64,000 nucleotides of DNA from Glandiceps talaboti (GCF_964340395.1 NC_135552.1:22005681-22069680); one strand, 5' to 3'; counted from the stretch's first letter, positions 24,200 to 36,845 are shown. Notes: generated by a model from the sequence alone, not told the origin. Made by a program: numbers and translations.

Positions 24200-27100
24200 G
24201 TACACACTCAAATCAGTAAATCATATTACACAACTATATGTGGCATTTGTAAATTAAACATGCATTATCTACATGACTGTATCGGAATTGTGTTCCACTG
24301 ATCTGGTGCAATATCCGGACATTGCATTGGTCCAAAACAATATTAAGACCATGCTGTGTGTGCACTATTATGAAACACAACACGTCGCATGAATGTAATA
24401 AATGTACACAGGACATAATATCATCAGAGTGCCCTCTGTGAAGGAGCTTTTAAGAAATACAGGCGACACTCTATTACACATCAGCTTTGGGGGAAGGTCA
24501 TATTTTAGAAAATTGAATTCAGCAAAGATCACATTTTACTTTGACTCATTGTATTAGATAATAACTTTACATTTTATTTATAATTTTTGGATCCCACTGA
24601 AGTCACATGTCACCACTACGAACGTTGTACTGTAAAGTCAGAACATATCTGTCAGATCTCTCATGACAACCATGCAGTGAATCTATTGTAAGTTGTTGTG
24701 TGAGGGATGAAGTAGTGGATTGGGATGTTGACCTCTTTCCAGACAACATCGACAGTTCACCCATTCATCTAGTCTTTGAGAGATATGGCCTACAACTCTC
24801 CCAATTAGATCCAAATAGTGGAATTTAATTAATAAAGCAATTTCACACAAATCTTGTAAGTTTGGAGTAGTCGGAAACAGCCAATGCCTTTAAAGTGGTG
24901 GGATCGAGTCCTTACCAATGCTTGTGGGAATTGTGTTCCTTTTCACGGCTGACAGCATTGTGACCCATGTTTTTGCAAAACAAATAGTTCAAACTTGTAA
25001 TGATAATTTCTGTCGTTATCAATATTTATTGAAGGTAACCAAATATATAATTAAGTAATATGTTGTGAAATCACTTGAGAAATGGACAAACGACGACTTT
25101 CATTAATAATATTACCTTAGTCTAGAAGTAAATACATCCATCAGAATACGATGATACCAAATATATCAATACAATCTAACTTTGAAATCAAGAATACACA
25201 AGTAAATCTCCGAAATGTTGTGATTCAGTCGTACAAGATTATTTGCTGTCTTTTTTTCTTTTGTATACATTTAACTCTGACTGTTCGAAGTTGAATTGAC
25301 GGTATTATTATGCAAGCTTCAAGTGGCATATTTTTTTCATCAAATAACCAACGATGTATTCACTAGGATGAATAATTTATAGAAAAAGACACTCTGGTAA
25401 TTATTGGTCAATATTATCTGGAAGTAGCGAAGTGGCAAGTATCGCGTGAAATCTTGGCTTTGCAAATGTCACCATGTTAAAATCGGTGTAATTTGCGTAT
25501 CATATGTTGATCAGACACAGGCACTGAAAATTGTTAAAAGACATTGTATATGCTAATCAGTGGTCGATATTATCAATAAACAGCGCAAAAACAAGATGAC
25601 ATGGCAAGAAGTTGAGGGCACCGATTTTTGGGTGTGGACGTAAAAATAATTTGATTATCTAAATATCAAAACGACTTGCATATTTTCAATTGTTTAATTC
25701 ATCATTAGCAAGTGGGTTGGTTGGATGGATGTTCCTGCGTTATTAGAAGAATATATAAAATCATACTAGCCCACAAGAATGGCAAGAACAAGTGGGTGGT
25801 ATATCTAAAGTCAGAGAATCGAAAGATATGAAATGTAAAACGTATGAGAGCAATTTTACTACAGCATCGTGAACATGATACATATATAACCGTTACAATA
25901 AAATAATCATTTTTTTTTAAACATGAGAAAGATGAAGATCACATTTAAATTCCGTCTTGATAAGAATGTTATTATTTTGTCACACAAGACAGCATTAGTA
26001 ATTTATAAACAGTGGATTCGAAGTACTGTTAGATTGACAATATCGTGAACACGAAATAAGGCAACGTTATTCTTACCTGATCTGTTTCTTTCTTTATACG
26101 TTACAATGCCCTCAACATGGGTATACGTGTGCTTCTTATCGCTCTCTGTGTTTCCATATATTTTTTTTTTGTAAATTTGAGTTTTACCATACAAAGTAAT
26201 TATTGGTCATTATTGGTATTTAACATCTAGTGACTCTGAAGACGTATTAATTTGGACAGGACTCTCGCTGATAAACCAGAAGTGAATGAGAAAATCTATT
26301 CTGTTTTGTTTCACGAGAAAAAATAAAATCGTAAAAATCTGAAGTCTCATGAGAAATAGTAAGTGCGGATATTGATCAACTTAAATAAAAGACAATTAAT
26401 GTAAAACTGTTTTCCAATCTGTAATGGCTGTACACCTGATAAGAAGAAATAAACAACACGGAAGACATTTGGAAAACAATGGAAAACATGAACTAGACAC
26501 TCACACAGAAAAAATGAAATAAAATAAAATCTACCTACCCCACCTATTCTAAAATGGAGTGTAATCGGAACCACATAACTTTTTTGATCGACTTGCAGCA
26601 GTAGTTGGGTTGTGTTGTCACAGCAGCAGTTTTGTTTTGGATAGTAAGTCACGGGCAAAAACCTTACTGATCAAAGCTGAAGTAGTTTTGCAATAGGTAT
26701 GAACTTAAAGATCACAGGTTGAATTTATTCATGTTTATCAAGTCGTACAGAAATAATATCTCTCTAACTTACTTAAAAACAAACAGACATCAGCGCCATT
26801 CTGTTATTGTTGTTATTAGTTGTGTTACAGTTAGCACGCCCACACACTGTGGCAGACATGTTTACTTATTGTTCATTATGCGCATGCTCTGTTTCATTCT
26901 CCTGTTTTCCTGTTCGCCTGTTGTTGCTTATCTATCGACAAAGCGTATTGATTAAACTGGTTTAACGTTCTCAACTCAACGTATCCGGTTGTAGTCTTGA
27001 CTTGTTGGTAAAAGGGTTTCCATCCCCACTGGCGCAGAGCAAACGTGGCTTCAATCTAGTTGTAGGCTAGCGCTTTCGCTCACAATCATGCAGTTGGGAC

Positions 27101-27644
27101 ACTACCTTGATCCTGACGTCAATATTATCCAATCATATAGAATATCGTGAACAAATCGCGATTTCACCACAGTAAATTGGTTGGTTCTTAATACTTGTCC
27201 ATAGACTTGGAGTTGAGGTTCTTGGTCAAAATGCAGATTTGACTACTTCATTGAGCTTTGTAGACTATTACAATAGCCAATGACATTCATACAGTTGTCT
27301 TGCTTTGTAAGCAGATTTGAAAATGTGGAATATTTTAACTGAGCATGACCTCCTTGACGACTGTACTTTTTAACACTTTTTAAATCTTTTTAAAACTCGT
27401 TTTGTTGTTGACATTCCTATGATAATCATACGTGTATTTGACTTAATTTCCAGGAAGTAAGGTTTATGCTTGCTTCATGTGTATATCTATGTGACATTTT
27501 GCAATAAATATATTATGAGTTGCATTTATAATATGTTGTCTGTACTAATTCTCTTTGTTTTGAAATCAAACAACCATCTTGTATGGACTTTCTTACAACT
27601 GACATGCCCCCCCCCCCCCGAGTTGCTGTATGTTGTTGGAAATT
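24200..27644. repeat. Lectin A distal flank, source or twin of the block at 32773-36218
   Basis: 3.44 kb that reappears at 32773-36218 at a constant offset of 8573 bases. The only difference I found is one base in the C-tract at 27607-27619 (13 C here, 14 there). Diverged relatives follow C and D. No recognisable protein is encoded. A remnant of the SDR 54-bp exon is visible near 26073-26090, where only the two ends remain. AATAAA-like hexamers occur, for example near 24827. Confidence 0.85.
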
Positions 27645-27700
27645 TCTTACAAGTGACATACCCCTCCAAGTTGTTGAAAATTTCTTACAGCTGGCATGAT
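27601..27700. repeat. C-tract and short tandem segments
   Basis: A 13-base C run is followed by two or three diverged ~45-bp units of the type TTCTTACAAGTGACATACCC. Homopolymer and unit copies vary between the lectin flanks. Confidence 0.6.
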
Positions 27701-29006
27701 CCCTTGACTTGATTCTTACAATTGACACCATTCCGAATGACAATTCTAGAAACCAGCTTTCCTGTTATTTGCATATTTGAAGAAAGTATCAAAATTTGTA
27801 TATATTTATAAACTTCACATATTTTCAGGAAAAAACGATTTTGCTGTTTCTCATATCTAGTATTGATTATTTTGGTGATAATGGTGTATTCTGTCAAGAT
27901 ATAAAACAGAATTCGAAGTTATCGAAAATTGAAAATTATCAAGGGGAAAAGTTAATATGAAAAAATATTCTCCAATAATGAAAATTATCAAAAAAAAAAA
28001 GCCAAAATTTCTTCTTTTCGGAAATTGGAAAGTTTTCGGACTATTGGATATTTATTCAAGATGCAAAGCATGATGTCTCATTAACGCTATTAGGGATATT
28101 TGTCATGTCCTTCAATGTGGTACCTTTACTATCTGTACGTTTCATATTTAGTCTGGTGAAAGTAACGCAATACTGCACAATACAGTGCAATTTATTAACG
28201 AAATGAATTCTGTGATCAAGTTATGGTTGCCATCCATATGACATGTTTTTTATTTGTATAACTCAACACCATCACCATTCAAGCATACCATCTTATATGG
28301 CCCTGGCTAAAAATGACACTGTTAGATAAGGATAAATTGTAACTATACTTGCACAGTCCTTTCTGTAAGTCATAGCCAAAATACACCCTTGACAAAAGAA
28401 CAGTGTATTGTGCAATGAATAACCATTTCTTCTATTTCCTACTCAACATTCATAATGTATTTTTGACACGAAGAGCATGCTCGTTTTATTTAGGTGTAAA
28501 CGTACGAATGATATATTTGTAAATTTGCAAAATTATGGTTATTAATCTAATTAAAAAGTTAGTCCGATGTTGGTACAAAGTGCTCCTTCTCCATACAATG
28601 CTTATTCGTTTGAAGGTCATACCTAATGAATGCAACCGGTCACACCTTTTTGTCTATCAATAAGGATAATCTGCATAAGCATTGATATAATATGCTGTAA
28701 CTTTAATATCTGGAAAGACCGTTTTCAATAATGACAAAATACTTGACAGATGTATGCGACACAAGTTAAGCCCTAGTGTGAAAGGCATTTGCATTGGTTT
28801 TGATTTTAATAGTCATGGAAAATCATGGGGAAAAAATAGTTTGCCTCACGGCAGTCTCAATACAACTGAATTGACTTGTCTGCACATGGCTTTCAGAGCA
28901 TGCGCGAGATCAGCCTGGTGCATGTAGTTGTTAATCGGATTTCTTTGCAGAGATTGTGCGAGTGTTATTCTTACTTTGTCTGCTGCATCATTATAAGACA
29001 AAAACA
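27645..29006 (+). other. Intergenic DNA and 5' flank of lectin B
   Basis: Nearly identical to the region before lectin C at an offset of 13856-13872, with a few small indels. From about 28710 it holds the conserved leader seen before all lectin copies. No gene. Confidence 0.55.
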
Positions 29007-32000
29007 ATGGCTCATGATTCTACCTGTCGACATGTAACGTTGGTATTACTGATGTACTGGCTAGTGCTGAGCACTTTCATCATTTTAGGAATATTTTATC
29101 TTGGACGTTTAGAGGAAGGTAAGTAAAATAATCGTTACACTATTTACCTTAAACATGTTCCACAATATTCAAAGACATGAACGTGTCAAGTTGTTTCTTA
29201 GCCCATGGATGGGTGGGGTGGGTAATTATAGGTTTCTGTATGTTATGTGTGCCTGCCTGCCTGTCTGTCTTCAGTATCATAAACAAAAAATCGGACGGCT
29301 AAAATTAATTCATAATATACATTCTTAATGGGCTAGAGTACATTAATTTTGTATTCAAATCCACCATTACTTTGTAGTATACATGTAATTGGATTAATTA
29401 ATGATACTCACAAACCAAATTATTGGTTAACTTGTATTATATTCACAAACACGTTTTATCATCAGTGGTCCAGCAGCTCACTTACTTTTGAGTAGAAATA
29501 ATAATGTTCCATATGTCGTATACATGATATGGGTGTGGCTCGCAAAGTATTGGATTCGTTGTACATTTTGTATTAATCAATGGTGCCGCAGAAATCCGTC
29601 AATTGCCAGGGATATGATTTGTATACTGCATTGGTATTTGTATGATTCAATACGAAGTTGTAGTCTCAATGCTTTAAATTTGTTGTCATTATATGAAAGG
29701 GATTTAGTCTAGTCATGCTCGCTAAGCATTAAAAAGCTTGACCATAGTTATTTCTAAGAAATAATCCCATCAAAGCCCGACTTGCATACAAACTTGCTGT
29801 AAAAGATGAACTTGACGGTCTTGGTGTGACTATTGACAGCAAACTACTATCAATTATAGTCAAAACATCTTGCCAACATATCTAACAGAGCTATAGTTGA
29901 AGGGTTGGTGCACTTTAGAAAGTTACAAACACATCAAAGGCAGGGGTCACTGTTTATAAAGAACAAGCATAAGTTTCCTGCATGATTCTTTGCAACAATT
30001 TCAATTCAATTTACAAGAGGTTTTGGTTGATCTAGTCAATCTGTATTTTAATTTAGGGTGATTTACAATTGAGATATTTTCTGCCATTAAAATGTAAAAC
30101 AAAACTTTAGAGGGAAATAATGCGAGCAGCAAAATATGACCAACTACATGTAGCAAAAACATCCCACTGCTAATGCCACAATTACAGTAAACATTATTAA
30201 CGTTTTTGTTTCATAAAGGAAAATGCCGTTGTAGTGATGATGGGTCCAGATATAACTTCTTCAAGTCACCATGGTCTACAGGAAAGAAAATAACAGCGAC
30301 AACACCAGCTACCATACCGACTACTAGTAGCACCAACACTCCAATTAAGATGATGTCAACGGTAGTCTCACCGAGTGCTAACACGCCACCTAAGGTAATG
30401 TCAATGGTAGTCTCACCGAGTGCTAACAAGCCAACCGAAACTAAGTCTGTAGTAAAGACACCGAGTACCAATACGCCAACAACAACCGATGTATTTACAC
30501 CGCCGAATACCTGTCCACCATTCGAGACAAATGCAGGTAGATAATATTACTATCAATAAACAAATAAATTAAATTATATTATCAACGCCTTGTATAGGTT
30601 TATTAATATGAGTTTGCAAATGCATATCAATACAGAGAATACTATTTCATTTGTTTATTTGTGTATGCGCTTTGAAAGTGTATATTTGAATGCATTAGCA
30701 CATACTAGAGATGAAAAAGGAACACTTCAAATTCATAGAGGATGTTGACGACTTTTCTATCGGTGACTTAAGATATTGAATATTCTATATTCAATATAGA
30801 AAGAGCTTTGATGTTGTTATGTAAAGAAATGAAGTAGATAAATGATAAATAAATATCCCTTCACTTACAAAATGACGAATTGACATGGATGACTCTGTCA
30901 TCAAAACTCCATAATTCCAGGATTTTTCTTAAAGGTTTGATGTGATTATTTCGTCATTTGTTTCGATGGTATTAAGGAAACTCACTATTATACTCACATC
31001 ATTCTTTGTAAATCTGTTGCGTTCTGTATGTTCCCCGGAGAGTTGACGAGGTATAAAGGGTTTTGTGCCGCTATAGTTGTGCCGGGGCTGCCGGTAATAG
31101 AGAGCTTTGAGCACAGAGTGAGAAAGGGCGATATAAAAACTAACAATACATGTACATTATTATCATTCTGTTGAAATGCTAACCAATGTAGTCTTAGTGC
31201 TTAGGTCTACCTATTATGGCATACTAATTATAAATTTGTTTTTATAATGTCATCAGATTGTGAAGATGGGTGGCAACAGTACCAATCGTCCTGCTATTAT
31301 TTCTCAACTGAAAGGATGACATGGCATGATGCCCGTAGGTATTGTCAAACTATGTCAGCTGACCTTGTTAAGGATGATAACCAGTGTCTGCATGGTTTCC
31401 TGACTTTGTATATAAAAACGATGGATTTTAGCAACTGTATTCCATTATACATATGTAATTATTCAATTGGACTGTTCTACGAGGTTAGTGAATTATATGC
31501 ATGCTTATTTGGTTGGATCAGATGTACAGCCATTACAGAGTGGAAGAATAGTTTTATATTGTTTTTTTTTTAGTTGACGTCAGATTCCGCATCCACTATT
31601 TCTTGGGAGACCACGATTTTCGCTATTTTATTATTATTTTTCTCGAATATGTAAAAAAAAGTTTAGGGTCGGGTAACCAGAACCAAAGAACTTGTTTTAT
31701 TAGGCCTAATTAAAACTCTATAGTCATTCTGTTTTGGTAGCAGGTCCCTTAATTAGTAAAGCTGTTGTACATAACGACTCAACTATATCAGGCTCATCAT
31801 ATATTTATGTCACAAATTATATGAAATTTGAAGCGTTCACAAAGATATTGAAAAATTACCAAAAATAACTATTAATGCAAATGACTAATTAATTGTGTTT
31901 GGATCTTATGCTCATGAAAACCGTTGGATATAATAGTAACATTTGTATTTATTCCTTAAAGGAACTAAAATGTATAAATTTTGGCTAAATGACTAAGAAT

Positions 32001-32772
32001 CATTAAATTACACTGATTACTATGGTAACCGAACAAAAATAGATTGGATTGTTGTGTGATGCGAAACTTAGACGTATTGCCTGTGTGCAAACTGTTTTGA
32101 GCAATTTCCCCATCCATTTTTCATGGAGAACGTTTTGCCTCTAGTTTCCCAATCTGATTAAAATCCGATGTAGATGTCGGCTAATCGTGCATTGCTATCT
32201 TACCATCGTTATTTAGCTTGAATTGACCTTCGTAGTACATGTTTACATTTTTTAGCCTGATCGCCTCCTCTACAACTAGAGGAGGCGATCAGGCTAAAAA
32301 ATGTAAACATGTACTACGAAGGTCAATTCAAGCTAAATAACGATGGTAAGATAGCAATGCACGATTAGCCGACATCTACATCGGATTTTAATCAGATTGC
32401 TAGTTTCCATGACAACCGTTAATTTTGAGTAATAAGGATTTTCTAGAGTGTTGTGGAGGTTTCCCTACCCCACACAACTAATAACTTACACACTCTCATT
32501 CCTGCTAACATAACATATGTCCTCAGCAGTTGTTCTTCTTATGTGTACAGCCTCGTGTTGGGTATGTATGGACAGATGGCAAACACCTAGATGCGAACTT
32601 TCAACCATGGGCGCCAGGAGAACCAAGCGATGGTTTTGTCAGCAAATCAGTTCAACTCGAATTACGAACTCAAGGGCCAATTTTCGGATGGAATGACGTT
32701 CCGTTCACGTGGGATGTTAAACATTGGTATTTCATATGTGAGAAACCCGTCGGAATACCTGCGCCACTTTAA
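29007..32772 (+). CDS. Type II membrane C-type lectin, copy B
   Basis: Exons 29007-29118, 30219-30536, 31257-31483 and 32551-32772; 292 residues, same phases and architecture as copy A. Differences: the lectin domain starts DCEDGW and so keeps the N-terminal cysteine (residue 145) of long-form CTLDs that A lacks; DNQCLHGF adds another cysteine; the calcium-site EPN is EPS (EPSD), a change expected to weaken or alter sugar binding; WND is intact. Intron 1 contains a 204-bp insertion shared with C (29710-29913). Intron 3 contains a 250-bp palindromic element. The stop codon lies exactly at the junction with a 3.4-kb inserted block, so this gene's 3' UTR is foreign sequence. Two further last-exon copies lie downstream (36223-36441 chimeric, 36624-36845 intact). 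Confidence 0.84.
29710..29913. mobile_element. 204-bp insertion in lectin B intron 1, shared with C
   Basis: Lectin A reads GGGATTTAGTC directly into TTTAGAAAGTTAC. B and C carry about 204 extra bases between these points (C: about 43582-43785). The left boundary repeats TAGTC. The origin is not recognised; a short frame reading IKARLAYKLAVKDELDGLGV suggests a fragment of some element's coding region, unproven. Confidence 0.5.
31013..31145 (+). mobile_element. SINE 3' fragment in lectin B intron 2
   Basis: Orthologous to the piece in intron 2 of A (GGAGAGTTGACGAGGTATAAAG to GGGCGATATAAAAAC). Confidence 0.58.
32150..32399. mobile_element. 250-bp perfect palindromic foldback element with 9-bp target duplication
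   Basis: Arms 32150-32272 and 32277-32399 are exact 123-base reverse complements around the 4-base loop CAAC. Ends are CAATCTGATTAAAATCC. It is flanked by CTAGTTTCC at 32141-32149 and again at 32400-32408, and the empty site is visible in lectin A (CTCTAGTTTCTATGACAACC) and C. A 9-bp duplication is what Mutator-like elements make, so a MULE-type foldback is the best guess. No coding capacity of its own. Perfect arms mean a very recent insertion. Confidence 0.9.
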
Positions 32773-35700
32773 GTACACACTCAAATCAGTAAATCATATT
32801 ACACAACTATATGTGGCATTTGTAAATTAAACATGCATTATCTACATGACTGTATCGGAATTGTGTTCCACTGATCTGGTGCAATATCCGGACATTGCAT
32901 TGGTCCAAAACAATATTAAGACCATGCTGTGTGTGCACTATTATGAAACACAACACGTCGCATGAATGTAATAAATGTACACAGGACATAATATCATCAG
33001 AGTGCCCTCTGTGAAGGAGCTTTTAAGAAATACAGGCGACACTCTATTACACATCAGCTTTGGGGGAAGGTCATATTTTAGAAAATTGAATTCAGCAAAG
33101 ATCACATTTTACTTTGACTCATTGTATTAGATAATAACTTTACATTTTATTTATAATTTTTGGATCCCACTGAAGTCACATGTCACCACTACGAACGTTG
33201 TACTGTAAAGTCAGAACATATCTGTCAGATCTCTCATGACAACCATGCAGTGAATCTATTGTAAGTTGTTGTGTGAGGGATGAAGTAGTGGATTGGGATG
33301 TTGACCTCTTTCCAGACAACATCGACAGTTCACCCATTCATCTAGTCTTTGAGAGATATGGCCTACAACTCTCCCAATTAGATCCAAATAGTGGAATTTA
33401 ATTAATAAAGCAATTTCACACAAATCTTGTAAGTTTGGAGTAGTCGGAAACAGCCAATGCCTTTAAAGTGGTGGGATCGAGTCCTTACCAATGCTTGTGG
33501 GAATTGTGTTCCTTTTCACGGCTGACAGCATTGTGACCCATGTTTTTGCAAAACAAATAGTTCAAACTTGTAATGATAATTTCTGTCGTTATCAATATTT
33601 ATTGAAGGTAACCAAATATATAATTAAGTAATATGTTGTGAAATCACTTGAGAAATGGACAAACGACGACTTTCATTAATAATATTACCTTAGTCTAGAA
33701 GTAAATACATCCATCAGAATACGATGATACCAAATATATCAATACAATCTAACTTTGAAATCAAGAATACACAAGTAAATCTCCGAAATGTTGTGATTCA
33801 GTCGTACAAGATTATTTGCTGTCTTTTTTTCTTTTGTATACATTTAACTCTGACTGTTCGAAGTTGAATTGACGGTATTATTATGCAAGCTTCAAGTGGC
33901 ATATTTTTTTCATCAAATAACCAACGATGTATTCACTAGGATGAATAATTTATAGAAAAAGACACTCTGGTAATTATTGGTCAATATTATCTGGAAGTAG
34001 CGAAGTGGCAAGTATCGCGTGAAATCTTGGCTTTGCAAATGTCACCATGTTAAAATCGGTGTAATTTGCGTATCATATGTTGATCAGACACAGGCACTGA
34101 AAATTGTTAAAAGACATTGTATATGCTAATCAGTGGTCGATATTATCAATAAACAGCGCAAAAACAAGATGACATGGCAAGAAGTTGAGGGCACCGATTT
34201 TTGGGTGTGGACGTAAAAATAATTTGATTATCTAAATATCAAAACGACTTGCATATTTTCAATTGTTTAATTCATCATTAGCAAGTGGGTTGGTTGGATG
34301 GATGTTCCTGCGTTATTAGAAGAATATATAAAATCATACTAGCCCACAAGAATGGCAAGAACAAGTGGGTGGTATATCTAAAGTCAGAGAATCGAAAGAT
34401 ATGAAATGTAAAACGTATGAGAGCAATTTTACTACAGCATCGTGAACATGATACATATATAACCGTTACAATAAAATAATCATTTTTTTTTAAACATGAG
34501 AAAGATGAAGATCACATTTAAATTCCGTCTTGATAAGAATGTTATTATTTTGTCACACAAGACAGCATTAGTAATTTATAAACAGTGGATTCGAAGTACT
34601 GTTAGATTGACAATATCGTGAACACGAAATAAGGCAACGTTATTCTTACCTGATCTGTTTCTTTCTTTATACGTTACAATGCCCTCAACATGGGTATACG
34701 TGTGCTTCTTATCGCTCTCTGTGTTTCCATATATTTTTTTTTTGTAAATTTGAGTTTTACCATACAAAGTAATTATTGGTCATTATTGGTATTTAACATC
34801 TAGTGACTCTGAAGACGTATTAATTTGGACAGGACTCTCGCTGATAAACCAGAAGTGAATGAGAAAATCTATTCTGTTTTGTTTCACGAGAAAAAATAAA
34901 ATCGTAAAAATCTGAAGTCTCATGAGAAATAGTAAGTGCGGATATTGATCAACTTAAATAAAAGACAATTAATGTAAAACTGTTTTCCAATCTGTAATGG
35001 CTGTACACCTGATAAGAAGAAATAAACAACACGGAAGACATTTGGAAAACAATGGAAAACATGAACTAGACACTCACACAGAAAAAATGAAATAAAATAA
35101 AATCTACCTACCCCACCTATTCTAAAATGGAGTGTAATCGGAACCACATAACTTTTTTGATCGACTTGCAGCAGTAGTTGGGTTGTGTTGTCACAGCAGC
35201 AGTTTTGTTTTGGATAGTAAGTCACGGGCAAAAACCTTACTGATCAAAGCTGAAGTAGTTTTGCAATAGGTATGAACTTAAAGATCACAGGTTGAATTTA
35301 TTCATGTTTATCAAGTCGTACAGAAATAATATCTCTCTAACTTACTTAAAAACAAACAGACATCAGCGCCATTCTGTTATTGTTGTTATTAGTTGTGTTA
35401 CAGTTAGCACGCCCACACACTGTGGCAGACATGTTTACTTATTGTTCATTATGCGCATGCTCTGTTTCATTCTCCTGTTTTCCTGTTCGCCTGTTGTTGC
35501 TTATCTATCGACAAAGCGTATTGATTAAACTGGTTTAACGTTCTCAACTCAACGTATCCGGTTGTAGTCTTGACTTGTTGGTAAAAGGGTTTCCATCCCC
35601 ACTGGCGCAGAGCAAACGTGGCTTCAATCTAGTTGTAGGCTAGCGCTTTCGCTCACAATCATGCAGTTGGGACACTACCTTGATCCTGACGTCAATATTA

Positions 35701-36218
35701 TCCAATCATATAGAATATCGTGAACAAATCGCGATTTCACCACAGTAAATTGGTTGGTTCTTAATACTTGTCCATAGACTTGGAGTTGAGGTTCTTGGTC
35801 AAAATGCAGATTTGACTACTTCATTGAGCTTTGTAGACTATTACAATAGCCAATGACATTCATACAGTTGTCTTGCTTTGTAAGCAGATTTGAAAATGTG
35901 GAATATTTTAACTGAGCATGACCTCCTTGACGACTGTACTTTTTAACACTTTTTAAATCTTTTTAAAACTCGTTTTGTTGTTGACATTCCTATGATAATC
36001 ATACGTGTATTTGACTTAATTTCCAGGAAGTAAGGTTTATGCTTGCTTCATGTGTATATCTATGTGACATTTTGCAATAAATATATTATGAGTTGCATTT
36101 ATAATATGTTGTCTGTACTAATTCTCTTTGTTTTGAAATCAAACAACCATCTTGTATGGACTTTCTTACAACTGACATGCCCCCCCCCCCCCCGAGTTGC
36201 TGTATGTTGTTGGAAATT
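32773..36218. repeat. Inserted near-identical copy of lectin A flank (24200-27644)
   Basis: Starts immediately after the TAA of lectin B's last exon, with 2-3 bases of microhomology (TTAA), and is collinear with 24200-27644 apart from one extra C in a C-run. It ends at GTTGTTGGAAATT and is joined to a lectin last-exon fragment. No gene inside. It carries the same SDR-exon remnant as the A flank (about 34646-34663). Confidence 0.85.
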
Positions 36219-36222
36219 ACAG

Positions 36223-36441
36223 CCTCGTGTTGGGTATGTATGGACAGATGGCAAACACCTAGATGCGAACTTTCAACCATGGGCGCCAGGAGAACCAAGC
36301 GATGGTTTTGTCAGCAAATCAGTTCAACTCGAATTACGAACTCAACAACTAGAGGAGGCGATCAGGCTAAAAAATGTAAACATGTACTACGAAGGTCAAT
36401 TCAAGCTAAATAACGATGGTAAGATAGCAATGCACGATTAG
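36223..36441 (+). pseudogene. Chimeric last-exon copy of lectin B fused to palindrome arm
   Basis: 36219-36345 copies 32547-32673: the acceptor ACAG and the first 41 codons of the last exon, including YVWTDG and EPSD. At 36346 it switches to the loop and right arm of the 250-bp palindromic element (copy of 32273 onward) and stays open for 31 more codons (QLEEAIRLKNVNMYYEGQFK and so on) to a TAG at 36439. The WND loop and the final cysteine are lost. It could act as an alternative last exon because the AG is kept, though its polypyrimidine tract is poor (GTTGGAAATTACAG). More likely it is a by-product of template switching. Confidence 0.7.
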
Positions 36442-36845
36442 CCGACATCTACATCGGATTTTAATCAGATTGCTAGTTTCCATGACAACCGTTAATTTTG
36501 AGTAATAAGGATTTTCTAGAGTGTTGTGGAGGTTTCCCTACCCCACACAACTAATAACTTACACACTCTCATTCCTGCTAACATAACATATGTCCTCAGC
36601 AGTTGTTCTTCTTATGTGTACAGCCTCGTGTTGGGTATGTATGGACAGATGGCAAACACCTAGATGCGAACTTTCAACCATGGGCGCCAGGAGAACCAAG
36701 CGATGGTTTTGTCAGCAAATCAGTTCAACTCGAATTACGAACTCAAGGGCCAATTTTCGGATGGAATGACGTTCCGTTCACGTGGGATGTTAAACATTGG
36801 TATTTCATATGTGAGAAACCCGTCGGAATACCTGCGCCACTTTAA
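36346..36845 (+). repeat. 500-bp duplicate of the end of lectin B (copy of 32273-32772)
   Basis: Runs from the loop of the palindrome through the rest of intron 3 and the whole last exon at a constant offset of 4073 with no difference found. It therefore carries only one arm of the palindrome. Confidence 0.88.
36624..36845 (+). CDS. Second, intact last exon of lectin B (CTLD C-terminal half)
   Basis: Identical in sequence to 32551-32772, with its own branch/acceptor region (TTCTTCTTATGTGTACAG) and stop. It encodes 73 residues with EPSD, WND and WYFICEK. It is followed by the 3' flank that lectins A and C have, so this is probably the original last exon and 32551-32772 the duplicated one, or the reverse. 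It has no first three exons of its own and could only be used by splicing from exon 3 of B. Confidence 0.72.
   Translation, partial: PRVGYVWTDGKHLDANFQPWAPGEPSDGFVSKSVQLELRTQGPIFGWNDVPFTWDVKHWYFICEKPVGIPAPL

Noticed and set aside
26347-26658. Minus-strand 103-residue frame repeated at 34920-35231 and in longer form at 40055-40510
   Set aside because: Conservation between copies follows from recent duplication of the DNA. The frame differs in length in the other flank, ends in different sequence and has no known domain.
27685-27897. Minus-strand 70-residue frame identical at 41541-41753
   Set aside because: Lies in a recently duplicated AT-rich block; identity reflects the age of the duplication, not selection.
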